A stretch of DNA of 64,000 nucleotides from DASSUW01 sp963830725 (GCA_963830725.1 CAWHNO010000013.1:124001-188000); one strand, 5' to 3'. Numbered from the stretch's first letter, positions 15,043-24,888 are shown. The notes: generated by a model not told the origin, from the sequence alone. Translations and numbers: made by a program.

Positions 15043-17206
15043 CCCCGTCGAGGAACGCCGCCCGCCGATAACGCCGCAGCTCGCGGTGCGCGTCGCCGTG
15101 CTCGGAGGCCTCGCCTTCGTGCTGTTCGCGATCGTCTTCTTCCGCCTCTGGTTCCTGCAGGTGCTCTCGGGCGACGACTACGTCTCCCAGGCGCGCGACA
15201 ACCGCGTCCGCAAGGTGCGGATCGAGGCGCCGCGCGGCAACATCGTCGACCGCAACGGCACCGTCCTGGTCAAGACCCGCGTGGCCCCGGTGGTGCAGAT
15301 CGTGCCCGGCTCGCTGCCCGAGTCCGTCCACGAGCAGGCCGACGCGTTCCGCGAGGCCCGCGGCGAGGCCGAGAAGGCCCGGCTCGCCGCCGCCGACCAG
15401 CTGCGCTCGCTCGAGCGCGACATCCGCGAGAGCCGGCGCGGCGCGACGCGCCAGCAGCGGCGCGAGCGCCGGCGGCTCGCCCGCGCCGCCCGCAGCGCCG
15501 AGCCCGTGCCCGTCCCGCCGGTGCCGGTCCAGGAGACCGAGCTGCGCCGGCTCTACCGCCGGCTGGGCCGCGTGATCGACGTGCGCCCGCGGATCATCCA
15601 CGAGCGCGTCGTCGAGGGCGTCGCCGAGCTGCCGTACTCGAACGTGACGATCCGCAGCGCCGTCGACCGCGACGCGTTCAACTTCATCCGCGAGCGCAAG
15701 GAGGAGTTCCCCGGCGTCGCGGTCGAGAAGCAGTACCTGCGCGACTACCCGCACGACGAGCTCGCCGCCCAGCTCTTCGGGACCACTCGCGAGATCTCGC
15801 CCGAGGAGCTCAAGCGGGAGCGCTACCGCGGCGTCGAGCCCGGCACGCGGATCGGGGCGGACGGCATCGAGGAGAGCTACGACAAGTACCTGCGCGGCAC
15901 CGACGGCTTCACCCGCGTGGTGATCAACGCGCTCGGCAGCCGCGACGACCGCCGCCGGATGACGCGCCGCGAGCCGCGCCAGGGCAGGCGCCTGCGGCTG
16001 ACGCTCGACCTCAACCTCCAGCGTGCGGCCAACGATGCGCTCGCCCGCGCCGTCGGCGCCGCGTCGGAGAACGGCGCCAAGGCCGGCGCCTTCGTGGCCA
16101 TGGACCCGCGCAACGGCGAGGTCCTCGCCCTCGGCTCCTACCCGAGCTTCGACGCCAACGAGTTCGCCAAGCCGATCTCGCAGAGGCGCTACAACGAGCT
16201 CTCGAGCGAGGAGCTCGGCGCGCCGCTGTTCAACCGCGCGATCGCGGCGACGTATCCCACCGGCTCCACGTTCAAGCCGATCACCGCCATGGCGGCGCTC
16301 GAGGAGGGCGTCATCACGCCCGCGAGCACGATCGTCGACGACGGCGAGTTCGAGCTCGGCGACCGCGTGCTCCACAACGCGAAGGAGGCGTCGTACGGGG
16401 CGCTCCAGCTGCCGGGCGCGCTCACGGTCTCGTCGGACATCTTCTTCTACCAGCTCGGCCTGGACATGAACGGCCGCGGGCCGGTGCTGCAGGAGTGGGC
16501 CAAGCGGCTCGGCGTCGGGCGCCGCACCGGCATCGACATCCCGGGCGAGTTCGGGGGCCTGGTGCCGGACGCCGACTGGCGCAACCAGGGCTACAAGGCG
16601 TACCTGCGCTGCACCAAGAAGGCGAAGGTGCCGGCGGGGACGACCGCCGCGCTGTTCGCGTGCGGCGGCATCGAGCGCACGTGGAGTGCGGGCGACAACG
16701 TCAACCTGGCGGTCGGGCAGGGCGACCTGCAGGCCACGCCGCTGCAGTTGGCCACCGCGTACTCGACGATCATCTCGAGCGGCAAGGTGGTGCGCCCGCA
16801 CCTCGGCCTGCGCGTGGAGGACGGCAACGGCGTGATGCTGGAGGAGATCCGCACGCCCGCGCGGCGCCGGATCTCGTTCGACGGCGCGCACCGGGACGCG
16901 ATCCTCGCCGGCCTGCACGGCGCGGCGACCGCCGCCGGCGGAACGTCGAGCGACGTGTTCGCGGACTTCCCGTACCGTGACATCCTGTACGGCAAGACCG
17001 GAACCGCCGAGCGCCAGCCGAACCCCGACCAGTCCTGGTACGTCTGCTACGTGGACCATCCGACGAAGCCGATCGTGGTCGTGACGACGATCGAGCGCGG
17101 CGGCTTCGGCGCGGAGACTGCGGCACCCGCGGCGCGCCTCATCCTCAATGAGTGGTTCGATTTGCAGGACGACGAGTTCCACGAAGGCTCGGACCAGTCG
17201 AATTGA
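15035..17206 (+). CDS. mrdA: Penicillin-binding protein 2, elongation transpeptidase
   Basis: Class B PBP that cross-links peptidoglycan with RodA. The 723-residue product has a transmembrane helix near 20-44, a dimerisation/pedestal domain, and a transpeptidase domain with SxxK at Ser411-Lys414 (GSTFK), SxN-type S466-S467-D468, and KTG at 654-656 (YGKTGTAE). An unusual stretch of about 60 residues near 105-165 is highly charged and Arg/Glu-rich (REARGEAEKARLAAADQLRS, RRERRRLARAARS), probably an extended coiled insertion in the pedestal. The GTG start overlaps the end of mreD by 8 nt. Confidence 0.95.
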   Translation: MPNPVEERRPPITPQLAVRVAVLGGLAFVLFAIVFFRLWFLQVLSGDDYVSQARDNRVRKVRIEAPRGNIVDRNGTVLVKTRVAPVVQIVPGSLPESVHEQADAFREARGEAEKARLAAADQLRSLERDIRESRRGATRQQRRERRRLARAARSAEPVPVPPVPVQETELRRLYRRLGRVIDVRPRIIHERVVEGVAELPYSNVTIRSAVDRDAFNFIRERKEEFPGVAVEKQYLRDYPHDELAAQLFGTTREISPEELKRERYRGVEPGTRIGADGIEESYDKYLRGTDGFTRVVINALGSRDDRRRMTRREPRQGRRLRLTLDLNLQRAANDALARAVGAASENGAKAGAFVAMDPRNGEVLALGSYPSFDANEFAKPISQRRYNELSSEELGAPLFNRAIAATYPTGSTFKPITAMAALEEGVITPASTIVDDGEFELGDRVLHNAKEASYGALQLPGALTVSSDIFFYQLGLDMNGRGPVLQEWAKRLGVGRRTGIDIPGEFGGLVPDADWRNQGYKAYLRCTKKAKVPAGTTAALFACGGIERTWSAGDNVNLAVGQGDLQATPLQLATAYSTIISSGKVVRPHLGLRVEDGNGVMLEEIRTPARRRISFDGAHRDAILAGLHGAATAAGGTSSDVFADFPYRDILYGKTGTAERQPNPDQSWYVCYVDHPTKPIVVVTTIERGGFGAETAAPAARLILNEWFDLQDDEFHEGSDQSN

Positions 17207-18399
17207 GCACCCACCCGATCCAGCCGGCCTCGGAGCCGCCGCCCCCGCTCGTGCCGCGCGAGTGGCGCCTGCGGCTCGACCCGCTGCTCCTGCTCGCCAC
17301 GCTCGGGCTGGTGGCCGGCTCGCTGATCGCGCTCAACAGCGCCACGCGGAACGACATCCTCGGCGAGCCGCACTACTACGTGTACCGCCAGGCGGCCTAT
17401 GCGGCGGTCGGCCTCGTGCTGATGTACGCCGTCTCGCGGATCGACTACTCGCGGCTGCGCGAGCTGCGCTATCCGATCTACGGGATGCTGCTGGGGCTCC
17501 TGCTCGTCGTGCTCGCGATCGCCGGGGCCACCCGCGGCACGCGGGCGTGGATCGAGCTGCCGTTCTTCAACTTCCAGCCGTCGGAGCTGGGCAAGGTGCT
17601 GCTCGTCGTGTCGCTGTCGGCCTTCCTGGTCGACCGCATGCGCCGGATGGGGCGCGACACGACGGCGCGGATCATGGTCCTCGGGCTGATCCCGACGATG
17701 CTCGTGATCGCCGAGCCGGACCTCGGGTCGGCGCTCGTCTACATCGCCGCCACGATGGCGGTGCTGTTCGTCGCCGGCGCCCCCTGGCGCCACTTCGCGG
17801 CGCTCGCGGGGCTGTTCGCGCTCGCCGTCACGATCGTGCTGGTGGCGGCCCCGATGGCGGGCGTGGAGGTGCTCAAGCCGTACCAGGTCGATCGCCTGAC
17901 CGCGTTCCTGCACCCGTCCGCGGATCCGGGCGAGGAGGGCTACCAGCTCCAGCAGGCGCTTACCGCCATCGGCTCGGGCGAGAAGACGGGGCGGGGGGTC
18001 GAGAACGCGACCCAGACGTCGCTCAACTTCCTGCCCGAGCACCACACCGACTTCATCTTCGCCGTGATCGGCGAGACCTACGGTTTCGCCGGTTGCGCGC
18101 TCATCCTGTCGCTCTACGCGCTACTTATATGGCGAGGTTTGCACATCCTGACCGTCGCGAAGAACCTGTACGGCGCGCTGATCGCCGGCGGCATCACCGT
18201 GATGCTGCTGTTCCAGCTCTTCGTGAACATCGGGATGAACGTGGGGATCATGCCCATCACGGGCGTGACCGCCCCGCTGTTGAGCTTCGGCGGCTCGTCG
18301 ATGCTCGCGACATTTCTGGCCCTCGGCCTGCTCCACTCCGTCCACGCGCAGGCGCGCGAGACGGCGGAGCTCAAGGGGAGGGCGACCATCTTCCAATGA
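17203..18399 (+). CDS. rodA: Rod shape-determining protein RodA (SEDS glycosyltransferase)
   Basis: Polymerises lipid II into glycan strands with PBP2. The TTG start overlaps the mrdA stop (TTGA) and gives 398 residues with about ten membrane segments. Family motifs include RGTRAWIELPFFNFQPSELG (the W-x5-F-x2-QPSE signature), EPDLGSALV, LTAFLHPSADP, the GSGEKTGRGVENATQ loop, LPEHHTDFIFAVIGE and ITGVTAPLLSFGGSS. It ends the shape operon and is followed 12 nt later by rng. Confidence 0.95.
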   Translation: MSTHPIQPASEPPPPLVPREWRLRLDPLLLLATLGLVAGSLIALNSATRNDILGEPHYYVYRQAAYAAVGLVLMYAVSRIDYSRLRELRYPIYGMLLGLLLVVLAIAGATRGTRAWIELPFFNFQPSELGKVLLVVSLSAFLVDRMRRMGRDTTARIMVLGLIPTMLVIAEPDLGSALVYIAATMAVLFVAGAPWRHFAALAGLFALAVTIVLVAAPMAGVEVLKPYQVDRLTAFLHPSADPGEEGYQLQQALTAIGSGEKTGRGVENATQTSLNFLPEHHTDFIFAVIGETYGFAGCALILSLYALLIWRGLHILTVAKNLYGALIAGGITVMLLFQLFVNIGMNVGIMPITGVTAPLLSFGGSSMLATFLALGLLHSVHAQARETAELKGRATIFQ

Positions 18400-18411
18400 G
18401 GAATCACTCCT

Positions 18412-20577
18412 GTGAGAAAGCAAGTGCTGGTCACGGTCGACCGGGGCGAGACCCGCGTCGCCATGCTGGAGGCGTCGGGCGATCCCGAGGCGCCGGCCAA
18501 GTCCCGCCGCCGGCGGGGCAAGAAGAAGCCTGAGATCCCCGCGGGCTACCGCGTCGCCGAGGTCTACTTCGAGCGCCGCGGCGGCCGATCGATCGTCGGC
18601 AACATCTACAACGGCAAGGTCGACAACGTCCTGCCCGGCCTCGAGGCCGCCTTCGTCGACATCGGGCTCGACAAGAACGGGTTCCTGCACGTCGACGAGA
18701 TCGTCATCCCCGGCCAGGAGCAGGGCCGCCGCGGCCGCGGCTCCGGGCCGCGCATCACCGACCTGCTGTCCCCAGGACAGGAGATCGTCGTCCAGGTCGT
18801 CAAGGACCCACTGAAGACCAAGGGCGCGCGGCTCTCGATGGAGCTCACCATCGCCGGCCGCTACATGGTCTACGCGCCGACCGGCGAGGGCGTCGGCGTC
18901 TCGAGACGGCTCGAGGACAAGGAGCGCGACCGGCTGCGCAAGGAGGCGAAGCAGCTCGACCTCGGCGGCGGCGGCGCGATCATCCGCACGGCGGCGCACG
19001 GCGCCGCGCGGGCGGACTTCGAGCGCGAGCTGCAGTACCTGTTCAAGCTCAACGAGGTGCTGGAGAAGCGCGTGGCCGAGACGGAGGCGCCCGCGCTCGT
19101 CTTCCAGGAGGCCGACCTCTCGGTCCGCGTGGTGCGCGACATCTTCTCGGCGCACTTCGAGCGCGCCGTCGTCGACGACCCCAAGCAGCACCACCGGCTG
19201 GTGTCCTTCTTCGCGCGCACGGCGCCCGAGCTGGTCGACCGCGTGGAGCTGTGGGAGGAGAGCGAGCCGCTGTTCGAGGGATACGGCGTCGAGCCGGTGA
19301 TCGAGGGCATGCTCAACCGCCGCGTCGACCTGCCCAGCGGCGGCTACCTGATGATCGACTACGCCGAGGCGCTGACCGTCATCGACGTCAACACCGGCTC
19401 GTTCACCGGCAAGGGCAAGGCCGCCCGCCTCGAGGACACGATCACCAAGACGAACCTGGAGGCCGCCGAGGAGGTCGTCAACCAGCTCAGGCTGCGCGAC
19501 ATCGGCGGCATCATCGTCATCGACTTCATCGACATGGCGCGCGCCCGCAACCGCGACGCCGTGCTCAAGGTCCTGCGCAAGGCCTTGGACGAGGACCGGA
19601 CGAAGACGTTCGTGGTCGAGATCTCGCCGCTCGGGCTGGTCGAGATGACACGCCAGAACGTCACCGACGGCGTGCGCGAGATCATGTCCAAGACCTGCCC
19701 GGTCTGCCACGGCGAGGGCGTCGTCAAGTCGGAGGAGACGATCGCCATCGGCATCGCCCGCCACCTGCAGCACATGATCAAGGAGGCCGGCGACGGCGGG
19801 CCCGAGGCGTACCTGCTGCGGATCAACCCGCGCGTCAGCGCCTGGTTCACCGACGACGGCGCGCGCGAGCTGCACGCGCTCGAGGAGCAGACGGGGAGGT
19901 ACTTCCACTTCGAGGGCTCCGAGGGCCTGCCGCTCGACCACTTCGCGGTGACGATGGAGGGCACGCGCGAGGAGATCGAGGAGCGCGCCGTGCCGTTCCG
20001 GGCCGGTGAGGAGGTCCACGTCCACATCGTCGAGCCGCACATGTACAACCCGGACGACGGGGTCGCGAAGATCGACGGCTACCTGATCGACGTCGTCAAC
20101 GGGATCGCCTTCGTGGGCGAGAAGAAGCTCGTGCGGATCGAGCGGGCCGGCCGGACCACGGCCGTCGCCGCGTTGACGGGCGCCGACGCCGAGGCGGCCG
20201 AGGAGGCGGCCAAGGAGCGTGAGACCGAGCGCCGGCGCGTCGACGAGCGGGCCCGCCGGTCGGCCGCCGCCAAGCGCGGCGCCGCCGCCCGCAAGGCGCG
20301 CGAGGAGGAGAAGGCGGCCAAGGCCAAGCCGGCCAAGGCCAAGCCTGCGAAGGCAAAGCCCGCCAAGCGGCGGAGGAAGAAGGCCGCGGAGGACGGCGCG
20401 GTCGAGGCCGATGCCGTGCAGGCGCTGACCGACGAGCAGCCACCCGAGGCGGGGACGGCTCCTGCGGCCGCAGATGAGGCGTCCGAGAACGGTGACGCGC
20501 TATCCTCTCGCCCCCGGCGCCGCGGCCGCAGAGGCGGACGGCGCCGTTCGCGTGCGAAGGCCGCGGCCGACGAGTGA
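18412..20577 (+). CDS. rng: Ribonuclease E/G
   Basis: Endoribonuclease for rRNA and mRNA processing. The product is 721 residues. It has an N-terminal S1 domain (IYNGKVDNVLPGLEAAFVDI, DKNGFLHVDEI), a 5' sensor/RNase H-like region, catalytic aspartates in TVIDVNTGSF and IIVIDFIDM, and a Zn-link CPVCHGEG. After about residue 540 comes a TRAM-like stretch (EEVHVHIVEPHMYNPDDGVA) and a lysine/alanine tail with the KAKPAK repeat three times, ending in RRRGRRGGRRRSRAK. This low-complexity basic tail is probably RNA-binding. The start is GTG, 12 nt after rodA. It is followed immediately by rplU. Confidence 0.94.
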   Translation: MRKQVLVTVDRGETRVAMLEASGDPEAPAKSRRRRGKKKPEIPAGYRVAEVYFERRGGRSIVGNIYNGKVDNVLPGLEAAFVDIGLDKNGFLHVDEIVIPGQEQGRRGRGSGPRITDLLSPGQEIVVQVVKDPLKTKGARLSMELTIAGRYMVYAPTGEGVGVSRRLEDKERDRLRKEAKQLDLGGGGAIIRTAAHGAARADFERELQYLFKLNEVLEKRVAETEAPALVFQEADLSVRVVRDIFSAHFERAVVDDPKQHHRLVSFFARTAPELVDRVELWEESEPLFEGYGVEPVIEGMLNRRVDLPSGGYLMIDYAEALTVIDVNTGSFTGKGKAARLEDTITKTNLEAAEEVVNQLRLRDIGGIIVIDFIDMARARNRDAVLKVLRKALDEDRTKTFVVEISPLGLVEMTRQNVTDGVREIMSKTCPVCHGEGVVKSEETIAIGIARHLQHMIKEAGDGGPEAYLLRINPRVSAWFTDDGARELHALEEQTGRYFHFEGSEGLPLDHFAVTMEGTREEIEERAVPFRAGEEVHVHIVEPHMYNPDDGVAKIDGYLIDVVNGIAFVGEKKLVRIERAGRTTAVAALTGADAEAAEEAAKERETERRRVDERARRSAAAKRGAAARKAREEEKAAKAKPAKAKPAKAKPAKRRRKKAAEDGAVEADAVQALTDEQPPEAGTAPAAADEASENGDALSSRPRRRGRRGGRRRSRAKAAADE

Positions 20578-20580
20578 GCT

Positions 20581-20898
20581 ATGTCCTACGCAGTCATCAA
20601 GACCGGCGGTAAGCAGTACCGCGTCGAGGAGGGCCAGACCCTGCTCGTCGAGCGCCTGCCCGACGAGCCGGGCGCCACCGTGGACCTCGTCCCGCTCCTG
20701 CTGGCGGGCGACGGCGACCCGGTGCTCGACGCCGACAAGCTCGCGAAGTCGCCCGTGACGGCCGAGATCGTCGGCCACGAGCGCGGCAAGAAGCTGCGGG
20801 TGTTCAAGTTCAAGCCCAAGCGCGGCTACCGCCGCCGCACAGGGCACCGGCAGGAGCTCACCCGCCTCCGCATCACCAAGATCGGGAAGAGCGACTGA
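20581..20898 (+). CDS. rplU: 50S ribosomal protein L21
   Basis: Binds 23S rRNA in the large subunit. The 105 residues match the family (SYAVIKTGGKQYRVEEGQTL at the start, then KLRVFKFKPKRGYRRRTGHR and QELTRLRITKI). The ATG follows the rng stop by 3 nt, with GAGTGAG just upstream as ribosome-binding site. The rplU-rpmA-obgE order is conserved widely, though here two minus-strand genes separate rpmA from obgE. Confidence 0.98.
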   Translation: MSYAVIKTGGKQYRVEEGQTLLVERLPDEPGATVDLVPLLLAGDGDPVLDADKLAKSPVTAEIVGHERGKKLRVFKFKPKRGYRRRTGHRQELTRLRITKIGKSD

Positions 20899-20899
20899 G

Positions 20900-21163
20900 A
20901 TGGCACACAAGAAGGGCCTCGGCTCCAGCCGCAACGGGCGCGACTCGAACTCGAAGCGCCTCGGCGTCAAGGTGTTCGCCGGTCAGACCGTGACCGGCGG
21001 CGAGATCATCGTTCGCCAGCGCGGCACGAAGTTCAAGCCCGGCGACGGCGTCGGCATCGGCAAGGACGACACGATCTTCGCCAAGTCGGCGGGCACGGTG
21101 CAGTTCCGCGCCGGCCGCCGCGGGCGCACGATCTCGGTCGAGCCGGCCGAGCCCACCGCCTAG
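20900..21163 (+). CDS. rpmA: 50S ribosomal protein L27
   Basis: Large-subunit protein whose N-terminus reaches the peptidyl-transferase centre. The 87 residues begin AHKKGLGSSRNGRDSNSKRL directly after Met, with no cleavable N-terminal extension. Its TAG (21161-21163) overlaps the TAG of the convergent dipZ-like gene (21160-21162), so the two genes share a CTAG at their ends. Confidence 0.98.
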   Translation: MAHKKGLGSSRNGRDSNSKRLGVKVFAGQTVTGGEIIVRQRGTKFKPGDGVGIGKDDTIFAKSAGTVQFRAGRRGRTISVEPAEPTA

Positions 21164-22809
21164 CCGAACGTAAACGCGAAGCCCGCGACGCCCGGCTCGA
21201 ACTCGAGCGCCAGCTCGTGCTCCTCGGTGCCCGGCAGCTTCACCAGGGTGTAGAGCCGCTGGCGGCGCACGGTGACGCGGCGGTACGGCTCGCCGTCGAG
21301 CCGCACCGTGACCTGCCGCGGCGCGTTGCCGCGCGAGCCGAGCACGAGGTAGACCGACTTGCCGATCACGTGCGCCTTGAGCGTGGCGTTGCGGACCGCC
21401 TCGGCCGACTCGTCGTCGACTCGCCAGGCGCCGCTGAGCGCGAAGTGGTCGGGCGGCAGGGCGGCGTGCGGGCCCGAATAGACGTGGACGCCGGGCCGCG
21501 GCGGCTCGAGCCAGCGCTCCGCGCGGGCGGCGCCGAGGTAGGTCTCGGGCGTCGCCTGGGCCGGGACCTCGCCGGGCTGCCGGCCCGCGCGCTCGCCGAG
21601 CCGGGCCGCGCCCGCCTCCTCCAGCAGCGCGCGGATCGCCTGCTCGGTCTCGTCGTAGTCGCCCTCGCCGAAGTGCGTGTAGCGGACCTGGCCCTGCGCG
21701 TCGATGAGGTACTTGGCCGGCCAGTACCGGTTGCCCCACGCTTCCCAGGTGCCGAAGTCGTTGTCCTGCGCGACCGCGTAGCGCAGCCGTGAGCGGGCGA
21801 TCGCGTCGCGGACGTTGCCGGCGTCCTTCTCGAACGCGAACTCCGGTGTGTGGACGCCGACGATGGTCAGCCCGCGGTCGCGGTAGCGGTCGTCCCACGC
21901 ACGCAGGTAGGGCAGCGTGCGGATGCAGTTGATGCAGGTGTAGGTCCAGAAGTCGATCAGCACGACCTTGCCGCGGAGACCGGCGAGCGTGAGCGGCGGC
22001 GAGTTCAGCCAGCGCGTGACGCGCTCGAACTCCGGCGCCCGGCCGAGCCGCGGCAGGCCGGCGTCGCGCGATGCGAAGCGCGGCCGCCCGCGCAGGTCGG
22101 TCAGCCGATCCTCGACGGCATCCGAGCGCTCGAGCGCGCCTGTCGGGTTGACCACGACGGCCGGCAGCTCGTCGGCGATCGCGGTCTGGAAGCGCACGTC
22201 GGCATCGACGATCACGGCGAGCGCGGTGGCAATCATCACGACGCCCATCACCCGCTGGACCTGCGGGCCGCGGAAGCGGGCGATCAGCCGCCGCCCGCCG
22301 AGGCACAGCGCGAACAGGACGGCCGCCGAGCCGGCCGCGTAGGCGACGGCCACGGCCACGCTGTCGCCCGAGGCGGCGCTGACCGAGATCACGGCGGCGA
22401 GGATCGGCCCGGCGCACGGCGCGTAGACGAAGCCCAGCGCGGCGCCGACCCCGAGGCCGCTGACGAACCCGTCGCCGCGCGAGCGCGGGCCGAACTGCAC
22501 CAGCCGCGACAGCACCGCCTCGAGGCGGTCGGCGAGCGGCGGAGCGAGCAGCAGCAGCCCGAAGCCGAGCAGGACGAGGACGGCCAGCGAGCGCAGCGTG
22601 CCGTCCCCGAGCCCGACGCCGTCGACCAGCTCGGCCGCCCCGGCGATCGTGATCGTGAACGTGAACGCCAGCCCGACCACGATGCCCAGCGGCCGCCGCC
22701 GCCCGCCGGTCGCGCCCGCCGAGAGCAGCGCCGGCAGGATCGGCAGCACGCACGGCGAGACCGCGGTGCCGGCGCCGGCCACGAAGGCGAACAGCAGCAA
22801 GAGCGCCAC
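21160..22809 (-). CDS. DipZ-type protein: CcdA membrane domain fused to thioredoxin-like domain
   Basis: Transfers reducing power across the membrane to extracytoplasmic thiols, as in mycobacterial DipZ. The N-terminal CcdA domain has six hydrophobic helices with the paired cysteines VSPCVLPILPAL and YAPCAGPILA. The middle is a TlpA-like thioredoxin domain with WTYTCINCIRTLPYLRAW (CxxC). The C-terminal beta-rich domain starts around YLGAARAERWLEPPRPGVHV and resembles the carbohydrate-binding-like domain of DipZ. The best start is GTG at 22809, because a TACCGT -10 box ends 6 nt before it. A TTG at 22815 would add two residues. Confidence 0.88.
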   Translation of the reverse strand: MALLLLFAFVAGAGTAVSPCVLPILPALLSAGATGGRRRPLGIVVGLAFTFTITIAGAAELVDGVGLGDGTLRSLAVLVLLGFGLLLLAPPLADRLEAVLSRLVQFGPRSRGDGFVSGLGVGAALGFVYAPCAGPILAAVISVSAASGDSVAVAVAYAAGSAAVLFALCLGGRRLIARFRGPQVQRVMGVVMIATALAVIVDADVRFQTAIADELPAVVVNPTGALERSDAVEDRLTDLRGRPRFASRDAGLPRLGRAPEFERVTRWLNSPPLTLAGLRGKVVLIDFWTYTCINCIRTLPYLRAWDDRYRDRGLTIVGVHTPEFAFEKDAGNVRDAIARSRLRYAVAQDNDFGTWEAWGNRYWPAKYLIDAQGQVRYTHFGEGDYDETEQAIRALLEEAGAARLGERAGRQPGEVPAQATPETYLGAARAERWLEPPRPGVHVYSGPHAALPPDHFALSGAWRVDDESAEAVRNATLKAHVIGKSVYLVLGSRGNAPRQVTVRLDGEPYRRVTVRRQRLYTLVKLPGTEEHELALEFEPGVAGFAFTFG

Positions 22810-22815
22810 GACCAA

Positions 22816-22821
22816 ACGGTA
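22816..22821 (-). promoter_or_regulatory. -10 box of the dipZ-like gene
   Basis: TACCGT on the minus strand ends 6 nt before GTG 22809. It abuts the alternative TTG, so the position argues for the GTG start. Confidence 0.35.
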
Positions 22822-22844
22822 CGCGGCGCCGGATTACCGCCCGA

Positions 22845-23519
22845 TTACGTCGGCTGAGCCGTCGGCCTCACCAGGATCTCGTTGACGTCGACGTGCGCGG
22901 GCTGGGACACCGCGAACATGACGGCGCGCGCGATGTCGTCGCCCTGCAGCGCCTCGATCTGCGGCGGGTCGTCGAAGAACGGCGTGTCGACCAAGCCCGG
23001 CTCGATCAGCGTGACGCGCACGCCGGTGTCGTTGAAGTCCAGCCGCGCGGCCTCGCCCATCGCGGTCGCCGCGTGCTTGGTCGCCGAGTAGAGCGAGCCC
23101 TGCAGCGCGCGGCGGCCCGCCACCGAGCTGGTGATCAGCAGATGGCCCTTGCTGTCCTTCAGGGGCTGCATGGTCGCCCGGATGGTCAGCGCCACGCCGT
23201 AGACGTTGGTGAGGACCATCTCCTTCCACTCCTCCGGCGTGCCCTTCTCGAAGCCGCGCGCGGCGCCGAACCCGGCGTTGGCGAACGCGACGTCGATCCG
23301 CCCGAACTCGTCCAGCGCGCGCTGCACGAGCGCCTGCTGGTCCTCCCACTCGGTCACGTCGCAGCGGACGGCCAGGCCGTCGACCTCGCTCGCCAGCGAC
23401 TCGAGCTTGTCGATCGAGCGGGCGGCGAGGACGACCTTGTAGCCGGCCTCGGCGGCGTGGCGGGCGGTGGCGGCGCCGATGCCGGTCGAGGCGCCGGTGA
23501 TGAGGAAGACAGGGGCCAT
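22845..23519 (-). CDS. Short-chain dehydrogenase/reductase
   Basis: NAD(P)-dependent oxidoreductase with a classical SDR Rossmann fold, 224 residues. The cofactor motif is TGASTGIG near the N-terminus (FLITGASTGIGAATARHA), and NAGFGAA is the structural motif. The catalytic Ser-Tyr-Lys are in ITSSVAGRRALQG and YSATKHAA. ARSIDKL after beta-2 suggests NADP preference. The substrate is unknown. The ATG at 23519 is supported by a -10 box 8 nt upstream. It is transcribed toward, but separately from, the dipZ-like gene. Confidence 0.9.
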   Translation of the reverse strand: MAPVFLITGASTGIGAATARHAAEAGYKVVLAARSIDKLESLASEVDGLAVRCDVTEWEDQQALVQRALDEFGRIDVAFANAGFGAARGFEKGTPEEWKEMVLTNVYGVALTIRATMQPLKDSKGHLLITSSVAGRRALQGSLYSATKHAATAMGEAARLDFNDTGVRVTLIEPGLVDTPFFDDPPQIEALQGDDIARAVMFAVSQPAHVDVNEILVRPTAQPT

Positions 23520-23527
23520 GGCGGCGG

Positions 23528-23533
23528 AGATTA
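23528..23533 (-). promoter_or_regulatory. -10 box of the SDR gene
   Basis: TAATCT on the minus strand ends 8 nt before the ATG at 23519, with CCGCCGCC between and no Shine-Dalgarno. Confidence 0.45.
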
Positions 23534-23594
23534 ACCTTTCGCCTGCCAGGCGAGACGCTCCTTCGTCGCGCTCGCCTTCGGCGACGATACATCT

Positions 23595-24876
23595 GTGCTC
23601 ACCGATCGCGCCCACCTCGAGGTCCGCGCCGGCGCCGGCGGCAACGGGGCGCTCTCGTTCCGCCGCGAGGCGCACGTGCCCAAGGGCGGTCCGGACGGCG
23701 GCGACGGCGGCCGCGGCGGCGACGTCATCCTGCGCGTCGACGACTCGCTGCGCGACCTGCAGGCGTTCCGCCGCCGGGCGCACTTCCGGGCCGAGCGCGG
23801 CGGCCACGGGCAGGGCTCGCAGCGGAACGGCGCCGACGGCGACGCGATGATCGTCCGCGTGCCGCCCGGCACCCAGGTCGCCAAGTGGGACGGCGCGCGC
23901 TACGACCTCGTGCGCCCCGGCCAGGAGGTCACGATCGCGCGTGGCGGCGCGGGCGGGCGCGGCAACACGCGCTTCAAGTCCTCCACCCGCCAGACCCCGC
24001 GGCTCGCGGAGCGCGGCCTGCCCGGCGAGGAGGGTCGCGTCGACCTGCACCTCAAGCTGCTGGCCGACGTCGGCCTCGTGGGTCTCCCGAACGCGGGCAA
24101 GTCGTCGCTGCTCGCGCGCCTCACGCGCGCGCACCCGAAGGTCGCGGCCTACCCGTTCACGACTCTGGAGCCCGTGCTCGGCACGCTCGACGGCGAGGAT
24201 CGCCAGCTCGTCATCGCCGACATCCCGGGCCTGATCGAGGGCGCCCACGAGGGCGCCGGCCTCGGCCACGACTTCCTCGCCCACGTCGAGCGCACGCGGC
24301 TGCTCGTGCACGTCCTCGATCTCGCGCCGCTCGACGGCTCGGACCCCGTCGCCAACCACCGCGTGATCGAGCACGAGCTGGCCGGGCACGACGCGCGGCT
24401 GGCCGAGCTGCCGCGCATCCTCGCGCTCTCCAAGGCCGACCTCGTGCCCGAGGAGGCCGCCGCGGCCGCGGCGACGGAGTGGGAGGAGCGCCTCGGCGTG
24501 CCGGTCGTGGTCACGTCGGCCGCCACCGGCGCCGGCCTCGACGTGCTGGGCCGCGAGCTGCTGCGGCGCGTCCCGCCGGCGGAGCCCGGCGACGGGGCGA
24601 GCCGGTGAGGACGATGTGGCCGCCTTCCAGGTCTTCCGGCCCGCCGCCGGGCGCGAGTTCGACGTCGAGAAGATCGGCGACGGCGAGTTCCGCGTCACCG
24701 GCGCCGCGGTCGACCGTCTGATCGCCCGCCACGATCTCTCCAGCGAGGAGGCGCTCGCGCACGTCGAGCACCGGCTGCGGCGCATGGGGGTGATCTCGGC
24801 GCTCGAGCGAGAGGGGTTCGAACCGGGCGACGACGTCGAGCTCGGCGGCGTGGTGTTCGAGCTGGACCCCTCATAA
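23595..24876 (+). CDS. obgE: GTPase ObgE/CgtA, C-terminal domain in a shifted frame
   Basis: Essential GTPase of late 50S assembly and stress control. From GTG 23595, the glycine-rich Obg fold (GAGGNGALSFRREAHVPKGG, DGGDGGRGGDV) precedes the G domain: G1 GLPNAGKSS (163-171), G3 DIPGLIEG, G4 SKAD. This frame stops at 24608. The OCT domain (VFRPAAGREFDVEKIGDGEF, then DLSSEEALAHVEHRL, GDDVELGGVVFEL) continues at once in the +1 frame to 24876. A single-base correction around 24590-24605, beside GGGG, gives a normal-length Obg of about 425 residues. A true split gene is less likely. Confidence 0.9.
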
Positions 24877-24879
24877 GCT
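24874..24879 (+). promoter_or_regulatory. -10 box of proB, overlapping the obgE stop codon
   Basis: TAAGCT ends 9 nt before the proB ATG, and its first three bases are the TAA stop of obgE. No Shine-Dalgarno is present, so the proB mRNA is probably leaderless. Confidence 0.45.
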
Positions 24880-24888
24880 GCCGCGGAC

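Noticed and set aside
24609..24876. A separate small gene for the Obg C-terminal domain
   Set aside because: It could start at GTG 24616, but the OCT domain follows directly in the expected order in the +1 frame beside a GGGG run. A sequencing indel in obgE is simpler.
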